Assembly: GCA_964496905.1 (NCBI GenBank)
Contig: CAZCAQ010000004.1
Span: 1-64,000 of the forward strand
Length of the DNA: 64,000 nt
Direction: 5' to 3'
Source of the DNA: CAZCAQ01 sp964496905
Lineage (GTDB): Bacteria; Patescibacteriota; WWE3; UBA101185; UBA10185
How positions within the stretch are numbered: the stretch's first letter is position 1; the number at the start of each line of letters is the position of its first letter. The position numbers were made by a program, and so were the translations under genes. Positions 8,214 to 15,384 of the stretch are shown here, one piece after another. A model generated the notes under the pieces. That model had not been told where the DNA came from. It searched no databases and saw only the letters and a list, made by a program, of their open reading frames with translations.

Positions 8214-9845
8214 ATGACCCCACAAACCCCAATATCCAGCCTAACAGGCGTTGGACCTCGCTTTAGAACTCTGTTGCACAATCTAGGCATATTTACGGTT
8301 CAGGACCTTTTGTACCATTTTCCATCCAGATACGAAGATTTTACAAACACCAAGACAATTGTCGAAATTTTACCCAATGAAACTGTTACGCTTAAAGCCA
8401 ATTTAGTGGACATTCAGAACATTTTTACCAGAAATGGCAAAAAACTTACCAAAGCCCGTATTCGTGATGAAACAGGGGAGATGTATGTAATTTGGTTTAA
8501 TCAGCATTTTTTAAAAAAATCNNNNNNNNNNNNNNNNNNNNNNNNNNNNNNNNNNNNNNNNNNNNNNNNNNNNNNNNNNNNNNNNNNNNNNNNNNNNNNN
8601 NNNNNNNNNNNNNNNNNNNNNCAGCAAACAGCTATTACAGAAATTTTTGAAGATTTATCAAAACAGCATCCAATGAATCGATTACTCGAAGGAGATGTAG
8701 GAGCTGGGAAAACAATTGTTGCGATTTTTGCAGCCTATTTGTCCTATTTAAATGGCTACAAAACGCTATACATGGCTCCGACCGAAATTTTGGCTCAACA
8801 GCATTACGAGACGTTTTTACAAGTTTTAGCAGAGTTAAAAATTAATATTGTTTTACAAACTGGGTCGGTCAAAAAGAAGGAGTTTGGTGACATTACAATT
8901 GGCACACATGCACTTTTATATGGCAAAGAAGCCATAGACAACTTAGGCCTTGTCATAATAGACGAACAACACAGATTTGGCGTAGAACAGCGCACACGGC
9001 TTGCAAACTTAACAAACCAGGTAAAGTCTCCAAACCTTTTAACAATGACCGCAACGCCCATTCCGCGCACGTTAACGCTAACAATTTATGGGGATCTGAG
9101 TATTTCGGCTTTAAAGCCACCAACGAGCAAAATCCGCAAAACAACGACTCGCGTAATTCCCAATGATAAACGGCAGGCAACTTACGAATGGATTAAGTCC
9201 AAAAACAAGTCTACTTTTATAGTTTGCCCTTTTGTTGAGTCTTCAGAGCATGAATCTTTGGCAAACGTAAAATCGGCTCAAACTGAGTACGCAATGTTAT
9301 CGGATGGCGTGCTAAAAGGCATGAAAATGGGGCTACTACACGGAAAAATGAAGTCTGCCGAAAAGCAAGAAATTATCGAAAAATTTAAAAAAAATGAGAT
9401 TCAAGTGCTAGTTTCCACGCCAGTTATCGAAGTCGGTATTGATATTCCTGATGCTTCAATAATTGTTATCGAAAGCGCCGAACGATATGGACTGGCATCT
9501 CTTCACCAATTACGTGGTCGTGTCGGTCGAGATGGTGCCGAAAGTTTTTGTTTGTTATTTATGACCCATTTTAATAGACCTGCATATGACCGACTTAAAA
9601 ATTTAGAGTCGGTAAATGATGGTTTAGAACTTGCCGAAATCGACCTAAAACTTCGAGGTGGCGGAGATGTATATGGAACTATTCAAAGCGGATACAAATA
9701 TTTTAAACTTGCCGATTTATCTGATATCCGCAGCCTAGAGAAGGTCAAATTTTATACTCAACAGGTGTATGGTGAACTAAATAAGTACCCAATTCTGCGG
9801 CAGTTTTTAACGCAACAAGAACAACTTAACATAGGGCAAAACTAG
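8214..9845 (+). CDS. recG: ATP-dependent DNA helicase RecG (interrupted by gap)
   Basis: RecG remodels stalled replication forks and Holliday junctions. Seen: an N-terminal helix-hairpin-helix-like start (LTGVGPRFRTLLHNLGIFTVQDLLYHFP), the wedge/OB region before the gap, Walker A GDVGAGKT, DEQH box, MTATPIPRTL motif, and the C-terminal helicase motifs (STPVIEVGIDIP, LHQLRGRVGRDG). The N-gap at 8522-8621 falls between the OB domain and the QQ...I motif; complete RecG proteins have roughly 150 residues there, so about 300 or more bases are missing and the in-frame match across the N run is chance. Probably a lone leaderless transcript. Confidence 0.95.
   Translation: MTPQTPISSLTGVGPRFRTLLHNLGIFTVQDLLYHFPSRYEDFTNTKTIVEILPNETVTLKANLVDIQNIFTRNGKKLTKARIRDETGEMYVIWFNQHFLKKXXXXXXXXXXXXXXXXXXXXXXXXXXXXXXXXXXQQTAITEIFEDLSKQHPMNRLLEGDVGAGKTIVAIFAAYLSYLNGYKTLYMAPTEILAQQHYETFLQVLAELKINIVLQTGSVKKKEFGDITIGTHALLYGKEAIDNLGLVIIDEQHRFGVEQRTRLANLTNQVKSPNLLTMTATPIPRTLTLTIYGDLSISALKPPTSKIRKTTTRVIPNDKRQATYEWIKSKNKSTFIVCPFVESSEHESLANVKSAQTEYAMLSDGVLKGMKMGLLHGKMKSAEKQEIIEKFKKNEIQVLVSTPVIEVGIDIPDASIIVIESAERYGLASLHQLRGRVGRDGAESFCLLFMTHFNRPAYDRLKNLESVNDGLELAEIDLKLRGGGDVYGTIQSGYKYFKLADLSDIRSLEKVKFYTQQVYGELNKYPILRQFLTQQEQLNIGQN
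8522..8621. other. Scaffold gap (100 N)
   Basis: Exactly 100 N inside recG; a placeholder, since the protein family implies a longer missing stretch. Confidence 0.95.
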
Positions 9846-9846
9846 T

Positions 9847-9862
9847 GCTATAGTGCTACACA
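9847..9862 (+). promoter_or_regulatory. CTATAG-type promoter (weak)
   Basis: GCTATAG (9847-9853), three bases, TACACA (9857-9862), upstream of the small gene at 9919. It resembles the other orphan-gene promoters. Confidence 0.35.
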
Positions 9863-9918
9863 TAAGTTAGACTTAAGCAGCAAAATAGTAGAAAATATCA
9901 CGATTTATAGAGGTATAA

Positions 9919-10110
9919 ATGACTAGGCAAAAGCTACTCACCTTAGAAGAGGCCCTGAAACTAAGCAAAACTCTAAATAAGGAGGGCTATTCTACCACCT
10001 CAATTGGCTATGGGTATGAAGACAACCCGGACATCCAATTCTATCGGGAGAAAGATAACGTGAGAGAAACTCTCATGGAAAACGGCAGTTGGGTTGTAGG
10101 TACATGGTAG
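9919..10110 (+). CDS. Small orphan protein
   Basis: 63 residues, cytoplasmic, no cysteines, ending in WVVGTW; no known family. A weak Shine-Dalgarno (AGAGG) lies six bases upstream of ATG 9919. The gene sits alone between recG and rsmD with a CTATAG-type promoter and a strong hairpin at 10138, the same packaging as the larger orphan genes, which argues that it is real despite its size. Confidence 0.5.
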   Translation: MTRQKLLTLEEALKLSKTLNKEGYSTTSIGYGYEDNPDIQFYREKDNVRETLMENGSWVVGTW

Positions 10111-10137
10111 CAAATTCATTAATCGGCTGTTGTCAAC

Positions 10138-10190
10138 GTGGCTTTTATTGTCCTAAACACAAAAATAGGATTCTAAAAGCCACATTTCTT
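10138..10190 (+). terminator. Hairpin terminator
   Basis: GTGGCTTTTA (10138-10147) pairs with TAAAAGCCAC (10174-10183), with an inner TCCTA/TAGGA pair, followed by a T-rich tail. Confidence 0.65.
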
Positions 10191-10236
10191 TTACTAAGTA
10201 GTAATCTTTCGCACAAAATTGTAAAATCGCCCTGTT

Positions 10237-10812
10237 ATGGAAAAAAGCCGTATCCGCATTTCAGCAGGAAAATACAAAGGAAAATTTATTCTAGCTCCAA
10301 ATATCGAAACATTTCGATCTGTTCAAGATATTGCAAGACAGGCAGTTTTTTCAATAATTGGGAGCACTAACATAGAAGGCTCAAACTGCCTTGATTTATT
10401 TTCAGGAAGCGGAATTATGGGTTTAGAGGCATTAAGCCGTGGTGCTATAAAAACAGACTTGGTAGACGAGAACTACGAAGCAATTGGAGTTATACGCAAC
10501 TCCCTAAATACGCTAGAAATTGATGAAGAAACAGCACAAGCTCACCGAATTAAAGCAGTAAAATTTGTTCAAAAAGCTATAAAGAACAAGCAAAAATACA
10601 ACTTTGTTTTTTGTGACCCTTTTTATGACGATTTAAAACACAAGTATCTTTTTAGCCTTATACCTCAAATTCTTGATAAAAATGGAATTTTTGTCTTTTT
10701 TCATAGCCCTGAGCAAGCTACATATTATGAAGAAATTGCTCAAACAGCAGGGTTAGCGTTAGCTGAACGCCGAAAATTTGGTGAAGCCGCGTTTACTATG
10801 TTCACTCATTGA
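10237..10812 (+). CDS. rsmD: 16S rRNA (guanine966-N2)-methyltransferase RsmD
   Basis: 191 residues, normal for RsmD, which methylates G966 of 16S rRNA in the assembling 30S subunit using S-adenosylmethionine. Seen: the N-terminal RISAGKYKGK segment, the SAM-binding LDLFSGSGIMGLEALSRGA motif and the catalytic loop near 127-131. The catalytic motif reads CDPFY instead of the usual DPPY/DPPF. The -10 TAAAAT ends nine bases before ATG 10237 with no Shine-Dalgarno. rpmF follows 34 bases later, probably co-transcribed. Confidence 0.9.
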   Translation: MEKSRIRISAGKYKGKFILAPNIETFRSVQDIARQAVFSIIGSTNIEGSNCLDLFSGSGIMGLEALSRGAIKTDLVDENYEAIGVIRNSLNTLEIDEETAQAHRIKAVKFVQKAIKNKQKYNFVFCDPFYDDLKHKYLFSLIPQILDKNGIFVFFHSPEQATYYEEIAQTAGLALAERRKFGEAAFTMFTH

Positions 10813-10846
10813 CAAAACCTTTACTTACCAATATATTACCTTAGTC

Positions 10847-11002
10847 ATGGCACAAGTACCAAAAAGACGCCATAGTATTGGCAGAACAAGAAGAAAAAGA
10901 AACGCACATTATAAGGCAGATGTTCCACATACCATAAAGTGCAAATCATGCGGGGCTCAAAAGCTTTCGCATAGAGTTTGTCCTGAATGCGGAGCCAAGT
11001 AA
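10847..11002 (+). CDS. rpmF: 50S ribosomal protein L32
   Basis: 51 residues: MAQVPKRRHS, a basic stretch, then CKSCGAQKLSHRVCPECG, giving two CxxC pairs for a zinc ribbon, as in zinc-type L32. ATG 10847 fits the family length; an upstream in-frame start would overlap rsmD and add non-L32 residues. No Shine-Dalgarno precedes it. L32 binds 23S rRNA near the exit tunnel. It sits between rsmD and nusB. Confidence 0.93.
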   Translation: MAQVPKRRHSIGRTRRKRNAHYKADVPHTIKCKSCGAQKLSHRVCPECGAK

Positions 11003-11063
11003 TCAACCCAAAACCCAATTAAAGGGTTGTTAGTCTTTATCAAACCTATTACTATTTAACAAT

Positions 11064-11229
11064 ATGAGCNNNNNNNNNNNNNNNNNNNNNNNNNNNNNNN
11101 NNNNNNNNNNNNNNNNNNNNNNNNNNNNNNNNNNNNNNNNNNNNNNNNNNNNNNNNNNNNNNNNNNNNNAAGTTTGTAAATGGGGTACTGGGCTCAGTTG
11201 TAGACAAAAGACCTGTGCAAAAAAATTGA
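11064..11229 (+). CDS. nusB: Transcription antitermination factor NusB (interrupted by gap)
   Basis: An ATG at 11064 runs into the gap after two codons. After the gap the frame reading KFVNGVLGSVVDKRP ends at TGA 11227-11229. That closely resembles the C-terminus of NusB (in E. coli HKFVNGVLDKAA...RP). NusB, with NusE/S10, binds boxA RNA and supports rRNA antitermination. NusB is about 130-150 residues long, so some 250 or more bases are missing, and the start and end are not in the same frame across 100 N. The position next to ribosome-linked genes fits. That the ATG at 11064 is the nusB start is inference. Confidence 0.7.
11070..11169. other. Scaffold gap (100 N)
   Basis: 100 N inside the predicted nusB gene; true length unknown. 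Confidence 0.95.
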
Positions 11230-11233
11230 GCTA

Positions 11234-11276
11234 CCACGCTATGTGGCGTGGCATCTCCAATGTTCGCTACGCGAAC
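11234..11276 (+). repeat. Two tandem perfect hairpins
   Basis: CCACGC (11234-11239) with GCGTGG (11246-11251), then GTTCGC (11262-11267) with GCGAAC (11271-11276). There is no T-run, so these are more likely RNA-processing or stability elements than a terminator. They lie between nusB and the acyl-carrier-like gene. Confidence 0.5.
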
Positions 11277-11299
11277 TATGTAAATAATTAAAGGAAGTT

Positions 11300-11542
11300 A
11301 TGCAAGAAACAGCAATATTAAAAAAAATAAAAGAAATCCTAGCCGAAAATTTTGGAATTGATCCTTCAGAAGTATTGGAAGGTGCCTATTTTGAAGAAGA
11401 TTTAAACTTAGGCGAGTATGAAATGATCGAGCTTTTATCCGAACTTGAAGAAGCTTACCAAATTGAATTTGAAGCAGAAGATAAAATAGACTTAGAAACC
11501 GTTGGCGCTTTAGTAGCCATTGTGCGCGACAAAGCAGAGTAA
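11300..11542 (+). CDS. Acyl-carrier-protein-like protein without the attachment serine
   Basis: 80 residues with the ACP pattern: N-terminal helix, IDPSEV turn, FEEDLNL, a helix (MIELLSELEEAYQIEF) and a final helix (TVGALVAIVRDKA). The 4'-phosphopantetheine motif DSL is replaced by Gly38-Glu39-Tyr40, so the attachment serine is missing and the protein cannot be charged in the usual way. ATG 11300 has AAGGAAG six bases upstream. rnc starts four bases after its stop, the acpP-rnc order common in bacteria. It may serve as a structural partner rather than as a carrier. Confidence 0.75.
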   Translation: MQETAILKKIKEILAENFGIDPSEVLEGAYFEEDLNLGEYEMIELLSELEEAYQIEFEAEDKIDLETVGALVAIVRDKAE

Positions 11543-11546
11543 TTTT

Positions 11547-12239
11547 ATGGCAATAGACTTAACAAAAATTTCCACGATACTTGGAACTAACATTGAAGAT
11601 GAAAAGTTGTTTCAAACAGCTTTTACTCACAGATCTTACTTAAATGAGCATACAAGTTATGAGTTACCATCAAACGAACGACTTGAATTTTTGGGAGATG
11701 CAGTGTTACAGCTTATTTCTTCTGAGTATCTTTACAACAATTTTTCCGAAAGTGAGGGGGTTTTAACAAGCTATCGCTCAGCTATAGTTTGCACCGAATC
11801 TTTAGCCAAAGAAGCGCTGCGACTTGGTTATGGAGAGTTTTTGCTGCTTTCTAAGGGTGAGGAAGACTCAGGAGGCAGACAACGTCCATATATTTTGGCA
11901 AATACGTTTGAAGCCGTTTTAGGCGCTTTGTACCTTGCCAAAGGCTACGACTATTGCAGGGAATTTTTAGCCAAAGAACTTTTGTATAAAACCAGCACCA
12001 TTATTAAAGAAGACTTATATAAAGATCCAAAATCCATGTTTCAAGAGCTAGCTCAAGAACGACATGGAATTACTCCAACTTACGAGGTTTTGGAGTCATG
12101 GGGAGCTGATCACGAAAAAACCTTTAAAGTAGGCGTTTACCTAAATAATGATCTTTATGGCGAAGGTGAAGGAAAAAGCAAGCAAAAGGCTCAACAATCG
12201 GCAGCAAAGGCTGGGTTGGATAAGTTTAAAAACCTTTAG
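11547..12239 (+). CDS. rnc: Ribonuclease III
   Basis: 230 residues. RNase III cuts double-stranded RNA, including rRNA precursors. Seen: the signature ERLEFLGDA (Glu47, Asp51), a second catalytic helix ILANTFEAV with Glu122, and a C-terminal double-stranded-RNA-binding domain from about 160 (FQELAQERHG ... GKSKQKAQQSAAKAGL). The Asp that normally precedes the second catalytic Glu by three is Asn119. ATG 11547 lies four bases after the carrier-like gene; an earlier TTG at 11520 would overlap it and is unlikely. Confidence 0.93.
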   Translation: MAIDLTKISTILGTNIEDEKLFQTAFTHRSYLNEHTSYELPSNERLEFLGDAVLQLISSEYLYNNFSESEGVLTSYRSAIVCTESLAKEALRLGYGEFLLLSKGEEDSGGRQRPYILANTFEAVLGALYLAKGYDYCREFLAKELLYKTSTIIKEDLYKDPKSMFQELAQERHGITPTYEVLESWGADHEKTFKVGVYLNNDLYGEGEGKSKQKAQQSAAKAGLDKFKNL

Positions 12240-12295
12240 TTATATTCTGTGATACTATCTCAAATACAACATTTTTAAGCCTATAGGAGTTAATA

Positions 12296-12571
12296 ATGAG
12301 TAAGTTAGTGTATTGGCCAAAAGAAGAGTTGGCGAAAAACGATCGGGATGTTTACTGGTTCAAGCCTACTAGTGAAAAGCGCAGACTGACTAGTCGAACT
12401 GTAACTGGGCATGTTATGCAGAATGGTAAGGTTATCGCGACTTTAACCTTTAAGCTGCCCGTCTCTGGAGATATTCATCTGGTCAAGGACGTGAATAACG
12501 GCTCGTTCTATATGTTCAAGACTGATCCAAAAACTGGGCTAATAGTTGGACACTATTACCCAATTAAGTAA
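12296..12571 (+). CDS. Small orphan protein
   Basis: 91 residues, no signal peptide or membrane helix, basic at the N-terminal half and beta-rich (GHVMQNGKVIATLTF, GSFYMFKTD). No known family. ATG 12296 has GGAG seven bases upstream. It is a stand-alone gene between rnc and rpsP with its own perfect hairpin terminator at 12605, the same packaging as the other orphan genes. Confidence 0.6.
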   Translation: MSKLVYWPKEELAKNDRDVYWFKPTSEKRRLTSRTVTGHVMQNGKVIATLTFKLPVSGDIHLVKDVNNGSFYMFKTDPKTGLIVGHYYPIK

Positions 12572-12604
12572 AAAACTTCAATCCAGACGTGTAGTTTAAA
12601 CCAT

Positions 12605-12634
12605 AAGGTAAGACCTAAAATCTTACCTTTTTTG
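12605..12634 (+). terminator. Intrinsic terminator
   Basis: AAGGTAAGA (12605-12613) pairs with TCTTACCTT (12621-12629) and is followed by a T-run; a classical short-loop terminator. Confidence 0.85.
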
Positions 12635-12648
12635 TTACCTGCACACGG

Positions 12649-12677
12649 TGGACAACCCCTAATCACTCTGCTAAAAT
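12649..12677 (+). promoter_or_regulatory. rpsP promoter, leaderless
   Basis: TGGACA (12649-12654), 17 bases, TAAAAT (12672-12677), then eight bases to ATG 12686. No Shine-Dalgarno. Confidence 0.65.
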
Positions 12678-12685
12678 CCCTTGGT

Positions 12686-12991
12686 ATGTCAGTAAGCATA
12701 AGACTAGCAAAAATAGGTAAAAGAAACGCCCACACTTTTAGAATAGTAACCGCAACAACTCGGTCAAAAAGGAATGGCAAGTTCTTAGACGTCATAGGTT
12801 TTTATAATCCTTCTACTACACCAATTCAATACAAGCTAGATGAGGAAAAATACACAGAATGGGTCAAAAAAGGCGCAATAGTCACTCCAGCAGTTCAAGA
12901 AATTATTGCAGGAAAATACACATTTAAGCCTTATCATCCAAATAAAGACAAAAAAGAGGCAACAGCGGCAGAAGCTCAACCTGAAGCATAA
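12686..12991 (+). CDS. rpsP: 30S ribosomal protein S16
   Basis: 101 residues. MSVSIRLAKIGKRNAHTFRIV, GKFLDVIGFYNP and the YTEWVKKGA segment are diagnostic of S16, which binds 16S rRNA and stabilises the 30S body. The C-terminal tail is Ala/Glu-rich. I chose ATG 12686 because the family starts here and the promoter -10 ends eight bases before it; a longer frame from 12632 would overlap the preceding terminator. It heads the rpsP-khpA-trmD operon, a classical order. Confidence 0.95.
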   Translation: MSVSIRLAKIGKRNAHTFRIVTATTRSKRNGKFLDVIGFYNPSTTPIQYKLDEEKYTEWVKKGAIVTPAVQEIIAGKYTFKPYHPNKDKKEATAAEAQPEA

Positions 12992-13016
12992 AGTTTAATA
13001 AGCAGAAAAGCTACCT

Positions 13017-13307
13017 ATGCAAGAATATATAGAATTTTTAGTTAAACAAATAGTTACAAACCCCGACAGTGTTTCCGTTGAAGAAATTAAAGAAGACGAT
13101 AGTTCATTTACTTATGTAATTAGCGTAGCAAAAGAAGATATGGGCATTGTAATTGGTAGAGAAGGCCGCACTATTAAAAGCCTTAGAACTTTGGCAAAAG
13201 TAAAGGCAGTAAAAGACGACATTAGAGTAAATATTACTCTAAATGAACCCGCAGATAACGGTGTTGAAGCTAACGATAGCGAAACTAACGAAAATGCACA
13301 AGATTAA
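13017..13307 (+). CDS. khpA: KH-domain RNA-binding protein KhpA
   Basis: 96 residues. The KH core has the GxxG loop in IVIGREGRTIKSLRTL (about residues 43-58), and the N-terminus EYIEFLVKQIVTNPDSVSV matches the KhpA/YlqC family. It is an RNA-binding protein usually encoded between rpsP and the rimM/trmD genes; rimM is not present in this operon. The tail is acidic, Asn/Glu-rich. It overlaps the trmD start by 14 bases, which suggests translational coupling. Confidence 0.88.
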   Translation: MQEYIEFLVKQIVTNPDSVSVEEIKEDDSSFTYVISVAKEDMGIVIGREGRTIKSLRTLAKVKAVKDDIRVNITLNEPADNGVEANDSETNENAQD

Positions 13308-13947
13308 TATTGTAACTCTTTTTCCTCAAGTTTTTGACAAGTTTTTTGAACTAATTCCATACAAAAATTTAATTAAAAACGGTTCTTTACAAGTTAATCT
13401 AATTAATTTGCGAGACTTTGGAATAGGGAATTACAACAAAGTTGATGACAAACCCTATGGCGGCGGTCCAGGTATGGTTTTAATGGCAGAACCTATTTTT
13501 AACGCTTTGCAAACAATTAAATCCACAAGCAACCACAAAATTTTACTAAGCCCACGCGGGACGAGATTTACTCAAAAAAAAGCAGTTGAACTAAAAGATT
13601 TGGATGAGATTACACTAATTTGTGGCAGGTACGAGGGAGTTGATGCACGTGTTGAAGAAAAGTGTGACGAGCTTATTTCGGTAGGCGATTTTGTATTAGC
13701 TGGAGGAGAAGTTGCCGCTCTAAGCGTTATGGAGGCTATTTTAAGACTCTGTGAAGGTGCTTTAGGCGACATTGAATCAACAGTGGACGAATCTTTTGCG
13801 GAATACAGTAACGAGCAAGTAGAATATCCTCAATATACTCGCCCAGAAGAATTTAAGGGCAAAAAAGTGCCAGATGAACTTTTGTCGGGAAATCACAAGC
13901 TTATTGCCGAGTGGCGAGAAAAAAACAAAATCCGCAGTTTAAACTGA
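13294..13947 (+). CDS. trmD: tRNA (guanine37-N1)-methyltransferase TrmD
   Basis: 217 residues, slightly short for TrmD, which methylates G37 next to the anticodon and prevents +1 frameshifts. Seen: MHKINIVTLFP start, NKVDDKPYGGGPGMV, the knotted SAM-binding region (CGRYEGVDARV, ISVGDFVLAGGE) and the C-terminal PQYTRPEEFKGKKVPDELLSGNH. ATG 13294 inside the end of khpA is chosen because the family begins MxxxIxTLFP. It converges on pilO with only ten bases between the stops and no visible terminator. Confidence 0.95.
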   Translation: MHKINIVTLFPQVFDKFFELIPYKNLIKNGSLQVNLINLRDFGIGNYNKVDDKPYGGGPGMVLMAEPIFNALQTIKSTSNHKILLSPRGTRFTQKKAVELKDLDEITLICGRYEGVDARVEEKCDELISVGDFVLAGGEVAALSVMEAILRLCEGALGDIESTVDESFAEYSNEQVEYPQYTRPEEFKGKKVPDELLSGNHKLIAEWREKNKIRSLN

Positions 13948-13957
13948 AACATTTTGG

Positions 13958-14776
13958 TTACTCAGCTGGCGTAGTTGTTGCTGGTGGATTTGTGACTGGT
14001 GCAGTTGGCGTAACTGCAGGTGCCACAGGGGCTTGAGCATCAGCGGGAGTCTCGTCTTCATCTGCTGCAGCATCTTCTGTGGCTTTTTCTTGCACTTCTA
14101 CATCAACACGTGGCTCGTAATATTTTAGTTTCTTAAGTTCAGCTACAAGCGCAATAAAATCTTTGTTAGAAATATCTATTTTTACGGGCTCATCGGTGTT
14201 TGGTTTAGATTCAACTGCTAAATATGGCGATGCTAAAGTTACTTGAATCGCTAGTTTAGAATTATTATCTTTGTTTTCCTCAGAAAACCTAAAGTTTTGA
14301 ACATAGACTACGCGTGCGGCTTTCTCTAAGCTTTCAAAAAATGCGATCAGTTGATCATAACTTCCTTCTGCACCTAAACTTACATTAATGTATGGGTAAC
14401 CTCCTGCGGTAGCGGCTGCTTTATCGGCTTCTGTAAAAGAGTAGGTAAGTTTAGTTACAACTAAACCTGATTCGGTTGCAATTGTATCAACTTGGGTTAA
14501 TAGTTCTGGTACCATGGGTTCATCAACTAAAACTCGCGAAACTAGGTCAGAATAATCTCCAACGACTTTTTCAAGATTTTTCATTTTGTTAAGGTTTTCA
14601 AGTTTTCCCCGCAATTGTTCATTTAGGGCAATGGCTTTTGCTAATTCTTCTTCTTTTTGAGGTTTTGAATTAATGGTTGGAATAATGATTACAAAAATCA
14701 TGACCAATATTACTACCAAAGCCAAAAGTGGCACGACAAAATTTAATAATGTTTCTTTTAATTGCACTTTGTTCAT
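13958..14776 (-). CDS. pilO: Type IV pilus inner-membrane protein PilO-like
   Basis: 272 residues: a short cytoplasmic N-terminus, one membrane helix (about 10-32), a coiled-coil (about 40-70) and a ferredoxin-like domain, as in PilO, followed by a 45-residue Ala/Pro/Thr/Asp tail. With PilM and PilN it forms the alignment complex that links the assembly motor to the pilus. It starts one base after the pilN stop. No PilP or PilQ is found, consistent with a cell lacking an outer membrane. Confidence 0.8.
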   Translation of the reverse strand: MNKVQLKETLLNFVVPLLALVVILVMIFVIIIPTINSKPQKEEELAKAIALNEQLRGKLENLNKMKNLEKVVGDYSDLVSRVLVDEPMVPELLTQVDTIATESGLVVTKLTYSFTEADKAAATAGGYPYINVSLGAEGSYDQLIAFFESLEKAARVVYVQNFRFSEENKDNNSKLAIQVTLASPYLAVESKPNTDEPVKIDISNKDFIALVAELKKLKYYEPRVDVEVQEKATEDAAADEDETPADAQAPVAPAVTPTAPVTNPPATTTPAE

Positions 14777-14777
14777 T

Positions 14778-15380
14778 TTATTTGGTCAATGCCTCCTTGA
14801 TATACGAAATTACGAGAAAAAACTTAACATTCTTTTTTTGAGCATCTAAGCTTACTGAGTTTAGTGAAACCTCTTTAAAAGTTTTGGTTTTTTCAAGTTC
14901 TGGATATTTTTCTGCTTGAGTAGACTGAGCCACATTAGCACCTGTTAAATAGGTTGCAAAATCGGAAACAGCCAAATAATCATCGCCATCGCCAGAAACG
15001 GCCAAAGTTTGATCTTTTGCCAATGACAAGTCAGTTACCAAAATGGTCTCAGGTGTACGAACTTGTAAGTCTTTTAGCACAAGAGAGTATTTTTCACGCA
15101 TTTTAAAAATATCTCGCAAAGTTGTGTATTTCTTATCTAAGTTTCTTGCGACAATTTCAATAGAAGCTAGCTTTTTAATTTCACCTCGCAATGCTTCGGT
15201 AGTTGCAGTTTCAGCAGCTGAACGGGACGCCATGCTATTGGATACATAAAAATAGTATCCAGCTACAGCGCCAACTAAAACTAAAAGAACTATAGATAAT
15301 ACTGTGCTCAAACGGACGATCTGAGTTTTCTGCTGTTCTTTTTGCTCTTCTTGTGGAATAAGGTTTATACTTTGCGACAT
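14778..15380 (-). CDS. pilN: Type IV pilus protein PilN-like
   Basis: 200 residues. MSQSINLIPQEEQ at the N-terminus is the conserved PilN motif (INLLP) that docks into PilM. A membrane helix follows (about 24-47), then a coiled-coil and an alpha/beta domain. It starts four bases after the pilM stop and is followed directly by pilO, so pilMNO form one operon. Confidence 0.88.
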   Translation of the reverse strand: MSQSINLIPQEEQKEQQKTQIVRLSTVLSIVLLVLVGAVAGYYFYVSNSMASRSAAETATTEALRGEIKKLASIEIVARNLDKKYTTLRDIFKMREKYSLVLKDLQVRTPETILVTDLSLAKDQTLAVSGDGDDYLAVSDFATYLTGANVAQSTQAEKYPELEKTKTFKEVSLNSVSLDAQKKNVKFFLVISYIKEALTK

Positions 15381-15384
15381 TTGG

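Noticed and set aside
10089..10370. Open frame overlapping the start of rsmD
   Set aside because: No Shine-Dalgarno, basic low-quality translation, and it covers a terminator and the start of a clear housekeeping gene in another frame.
11064..11291. Frame continuing through the N-gap to 11291
   Set aside because: The N run has no real length, and the sequence after the gap reads as the NusB C-terminus in a different frame.
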